Source: Bacteroidales bacterium
GTDB taxonomy: Bacteria > Bacteroidota > Bacteroidia > Bacteroidales > Paludibacteraceae
Length of the DNA: 33,098 nt
Direction: 5' to 3'
Assembly (NCBI GenBank): GCA_015061165.1
Contig: SUXC01000022.1
Location: forward strand, 1-33,098
Shown in pieces: positions 30,855-33,098 of this stretch. The notes under the pieces are model-generated. The model did not search any database, had not been told where the DNA came from, and was given only the letters and a program-made list of their open reading frames with translations. The number at the start of each line of letters is the position of its first letter. The first letter of the stretch is position 1. The position numbers and the translations under genes were made by a program.

Positions 30855-31466
30855 GAAAACGAGCACTTTTTTTTGAAAAAAAGATAGATTTTATCTATCA
30901 ATTGAGGTATTACCTATGCGCTCGACGGGAGTTTTCTCACAAGAGAGTGTATAGGTGATGGCTCAATGAAGTGGCACAGCCATATTTTCAAAAAAGGTGT
31001 GAGTGTCTGTAGTATGGGCTGCATTTCGCGAACGTAATTTCGAGGTGGGCGAGCCCTTTTTAAGGGCGAGGTCGGTGCCCTCGAAGTACTACTTTTTTCG
31101 CACATACGCAAGCGCAATGCGCATTTTTTTTTGTAATAAAATCAAATTTCGCCTCTTTTTCTTCTCCTATTTCCTTTTGTTTCCCGTTGTATGCCACCTA
31201 TCTGTCACTTATTTGCCACCTATCTCCATAGGAACATCATAGGAACTTCATAGGAACTTCATAGGAACCTCATAGGAACATAGCCGAATAATGAGCGTAT
31301 TTTCAAGCAGCTATCACCGAAGTACCATCTTTATCTTTATCTTCAGCTATGTTTATTATCCAGCGGGGTCCCCGATAACGCTCGTGGCGTTTTGGGGTGC
31401 TCTTAAACTGTAGCTCGCCACGCGAGCGTCCTCTAAACTGAAAATGGCGAAAAAGTCGCCATCTTC
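30855..31466. other. Repeat-rich gene-free region
   Basis: No gene was recognised in this part of an 812-base gap. It holds the dyad GATAGAT-TTT-ATCTATC near 30,884-30,900, a hairpin with the GCCCTT-TTT-AAGGGC core near 31,050-31,067, a second copy of GCACATACGCAAG (30,843-30,855 and 31,100-31,112) each followed by long T-runs, and the 11-bp tandem repeats described separately. A G/C-rich segment near 31,370-31,460 contains GGCGA-AAAAG-TCGCC, a perfect 5-bp hairpin, just before the acetyltransferase promoter. Confidence 0.6.
31227..31281. repeat. Five 11-bp tandem repeats (CATAGGAACNT)
   Basis: CATAGGAAC occurs five times at exact 11-base spacing, with the two linking bases AT, TT, TT, CT and AT. 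Eleven bases is about one helical turn, so all copies face the same side of the DNA. Confidence 0.85.
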
Positions 31467-31497
31467 TTGCATATATTCCGAAAAAGCACTACCTTTG
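31467..31497 (+). promoter_or_regulatory. Promoter of the acetyltransferase gene
   Basis: TTG (31467-31469), a 20-base spacer and TACCTTTG (31490-31497). The leader is about 15 nt. Confidence 0.8.
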
Positions 31498-31516
31498 CAG
31501 CATAATTTATCTAATC

Positions 31517-32113
31517 ATGACCGAAAAAGAAAAAATGCAACAGCAGATGCTGTACGATGCGAACTACGATATCGAGCTCATTCGTGAGCGTCAAGTAGCC
31601 AAAGACTTGTGCTACCAGTTCAACCAATTACGCCCCTCCGATGAGCCCAACCAACAGCAGATTCTCAGCCAACTATTAGGCAAGAAATCCGATAACTGCT
31701 GCATTCTGGCACCTTTTTGGTGCGATTATGGCTATAATATCGAAGTAGGCAAGAACTTCTTTGCCAACCACAATACCGTCATTCTGGATGGTGCCAAAGT
31801 CACTTTTGGCGATAATGTGTTTATCGCTCCCAACTGTGGCTTCTACACAGCAGGTCATCCTATTGATGCCGACCGCCGTAATCAGGGATTGGAGTATGCC
31901 TACCCCATCACGGTGGGCGATAATGTGTGGATAGGAGCAGGCGTACATGTGATGCCAGGCGTGAAGATTGGTTCGAATGTAGTCATTGGCGGTGGCTCTG
32001 TGGTGGTGAAAGACATCCCCGATAATGTGGTGGCTGTAGGCAATCCCTGCCACCCAATCCGCCCCATCACCGAATCCGACAAACATAAATCATGGGATAA
32101 ACCCTGCCTCTAA
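31517..32113 (+). CDS. Sugar O-acetyltransferase (maltose/galactoside type)
   Basis: A 198-residue left-handed beta-helix acetyltransferase of the Maa/LacA/NodL family, which moves acetyl from acetyl-CoA to a sugar hydroxyl. The N-terminal cap has EKMQQQMLYDANYDIELIRE. The hexapeptide repeats run from about residue 70 to 175 with CILAPFWCDYGYNIEVGKNF, the catalytic His in FYTAGHPIDADRR, GDNVWIGAGVHVMPGVKIG and VIGGGSVVVKDIP, then the end block VAVGNPCHPIR. It is full length. The exact sugar cannot be told from sequence. It has its own promoter and an AraC regulator convergent to it, 83 bases downstream. Confidence 0.93.
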   Translation: MTEKEKMQQQMLYDANYDIELIRERQVAKDLCYQFNQLRPSDEPNQQQILSQLLGKKSDNCCILAPFWCDYGYNIEVGKNFFANHNTVILDGAKVTFGDNVFIAPNCGFYTAGHPIDADRRNQGLEYAYPITVGDNVWIGAGVHVMPGVKIGSNVVIGGGSVVVKDIPDNVVAVGNPCHPIRPITESDKHKSWDKPCL

Positions 32114-32196
32114 CCTCTCACCTCATAGCCTTATAACCTCATCGCCTCTTTGGGCAGTCCTAACAGGGGAAAAGCGCCCTATTTTTGGTCAGAATT

Positions 32197-32979
32197 CTAT
32201 GTTTCACATCTCGTGCATAGATTGCGAAACTCTTTTGGCGACATACCTGTATGTGTTTTGAAATACTTGCGGAAGGTAAACTGCTCTGGGAAACCCAATT
32301 GTTCCGCTACAGACTTAACCTGTACTCCTTTCTCGTGCAAAAGGCGCTTAGCATTATTTATTGTCACAAGGGTGATAATCTCTATAGGCGTCATGCCTAG
32401 CCGTTCAGACACAATTGAGGAGAAATACCGTTGCGTCAACCCCGCTTGGTCTGCATAGAAAGCCACCTGCCGTTCTGTGATATGGTTCTTTACTACTGAC
32501 TGAATAAACTGCATAACAATCTGCTCCTTATGCGTGAATGGCTTGGGGATGCTAGCAGTCGGCTGTGATAGTACATGTGTTAATAACTCTAGAACCAATG
32601 TCTGTTTACGCAGAAGAATCAGTTTTTCTTTAGCTTGGCGCAAGATTCCATGTGGCATTACACTTACTTCAACTTGCTGAGAAAGGATATCACGGATATT
32701 GCTCTCATAGTAACAGCAGCGTTCTTCTGGCAATTCAATTACGGGAAAGAGGGGCATATTCCGCTCTGCCAGATGTGATAGATAAGGATACATCACATCT
32801 ATCAATTGGTCTGGCGTATCCATGAGCGACAAAGCGGCATAATCCTCCGACTGACTGAGTTCCACGCAAGGGATTAGCGGACTAATAATGTGCAACGTAC
32901 CACGCTGCATAGTGTAGCGACGACCGTTCAATATCTTTTCGGCAGTACCGCAGATGCATATAGTAATTCCAACTTTCAT
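32197..32979 (-). CDS. AraC-family transcriptional regulator
   Basis: A 260-residue regulator. The N-terminal 150 residues are a cupin-like ligand-binding region (GTLHIISPLIPCVEL) with no clear ligand clue. The C-terminal AraC DNA-binding domain has both helix-turn-helices: VAFYADQAGLTQRYFSSIVS then ERLGMTP, and VKSVAEQLGFPEQFTFRKYF then KTHTGMSPKEFR. The ATG at 32979 was chosen because a longer frame would start upstream of the promoter. That promoter's -7 element ends at 32984, only five bases from the ATG, so the mRNA would be leaderless or nearly so. It is convergent with the acetyltransferase gene. Confidence 0.92.
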   Translation of the reverse strand: MKVGITICICGTAEKILNGRRYTMQRGTLHIISPLIPCVELSQSEDYAALSLMDTPDQLIDVMYPYLSHLAERNMPLFPVIELPEERCCYYESNIRDILSQQVEVSVMPHGILRQAKEKLILLRKQTLVLELLTHVLSQPTASIPKPFTHKEQIVMQFIQSVVKNHITERQVAFYADQAGLTQRYFSSIVSERLGMTPIEIITLVTINNAKRLLHEKGVQVKSVAEQLGFPEQFTFRKYFKTHTGMSPKEFRNLCTRCET

Positions 32980-32983
32980 GGCA

Positions 32984-33014
32984 CAAAGGTACACATTTTC
33001 CCTAATATCCACAA
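32984..33014 (-). promoter_or_regulatory. AraC-gene promoter touching the start codon
   Basis: TTG (33012-33014), a 20-base spacer and TACCTTTG (32984-32991) on the minus strand. The transcription start expected from the consensus falls on or next to the ATG at 32979. Confidence 0.75.
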
Positions 33015-33098
33015 GAAAAATATAATATTTCTACATAAAATCATACATATTGCTCAATTATTCGCTATTTTTGCTCTTTTATGAGGCAAAAAAAAGCA

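Noticed and set aside
30914..31117. Open frame with SSTSRAPTSPLKRARPPRN-like translation
   Set aside because: It runs through hairpins and T-runs in the gene-free region, is basic and Pro-rich from structure in the DNA, and has no promoter; taken as non-coding.
31227..31281. Possible CRISPR or transposon end in the CATAGGAAC array
   Set aside because: The unit is only 11 bp with no spacers, and no transposase or matching inverted end was seen.
1..33098. tRNA, rRNA, integrase or complete insertion sequence
   Set aside because: None was recognised by eye on either strand. Without a search tool a divergent tRNA cannot be fully excluded.

Overview
The window comes from a Bacteroidales-type genome (Bacteroidota). 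The evidence is at least eleven promoters of the form TTG-N20-TAnnTTTG, the near absence of Shine-Dalgarno sequences, secreted proteins with type IX secretion (T9SS) C-terminal domains, a DUF3244 protein, a DUF4248 protein and a split MutA/MutB methylmalonyl-CoA mutase. No tRNA, rRNA or CRISPR array was recognised. Species cannot be told from the sequence.

Positions 1-7,820 form an accessory, phage- or satellite-like island read mainly on the minus strand. It holds a two-helix membrane protein, three small related proteins, a type II restriction-modification pair of the MvaI/BcnI class, a DUF4248 protein, a VirE/VapE-type P-loop NTPase and an XRE repressor. It is full of non-coding structure: 124-bp palindromic repeats on both sides of the R-M genes, a probable structured RNA with its own promoter and terminator, an AT-rich iteron-like stretch beside the VapE gene, and twin operators in front of the repressor. 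No integrase is visible, but the left edge is cut by the window.

Positions 7,820-14,855 (minus strand, AT-rich) carry a surface and signalling cluster: a TPR-membrane-HTH regulator, then an apparent operon of DUF3244 protein, S74 chaperone/T9SS protein and papain-like protease, then a second unit of a secreted protein and a Ser/Thr kinase closed by a strong terminator. Two 14-bp direct repeats lie just upstream of the DUF3244 promoter and may be activator sites for the regulator.

Positions 14,950-22,631 look like core genome: a tight plus-strand unit of (p)ppGpp synthetase/hydrolase, DUF1573 protein, MeaB GTPase and DnaB helicase, then a convergent DUF6973 lipoprotein and a divergently transcribed TraB/GumN protein. 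Positions 22,628-30,831 (minus) hold a secreted GH13 amylase and a methylglyoxal synthase-mutA-mutB unit into which a repeat-flanked GxxExxY gene has been placed. The right end carries an 800-bp repeat-rich intergenic region, a sugar O-acetyltransferase and an AraC regulator whose promoter implies a leaderless mRNA.
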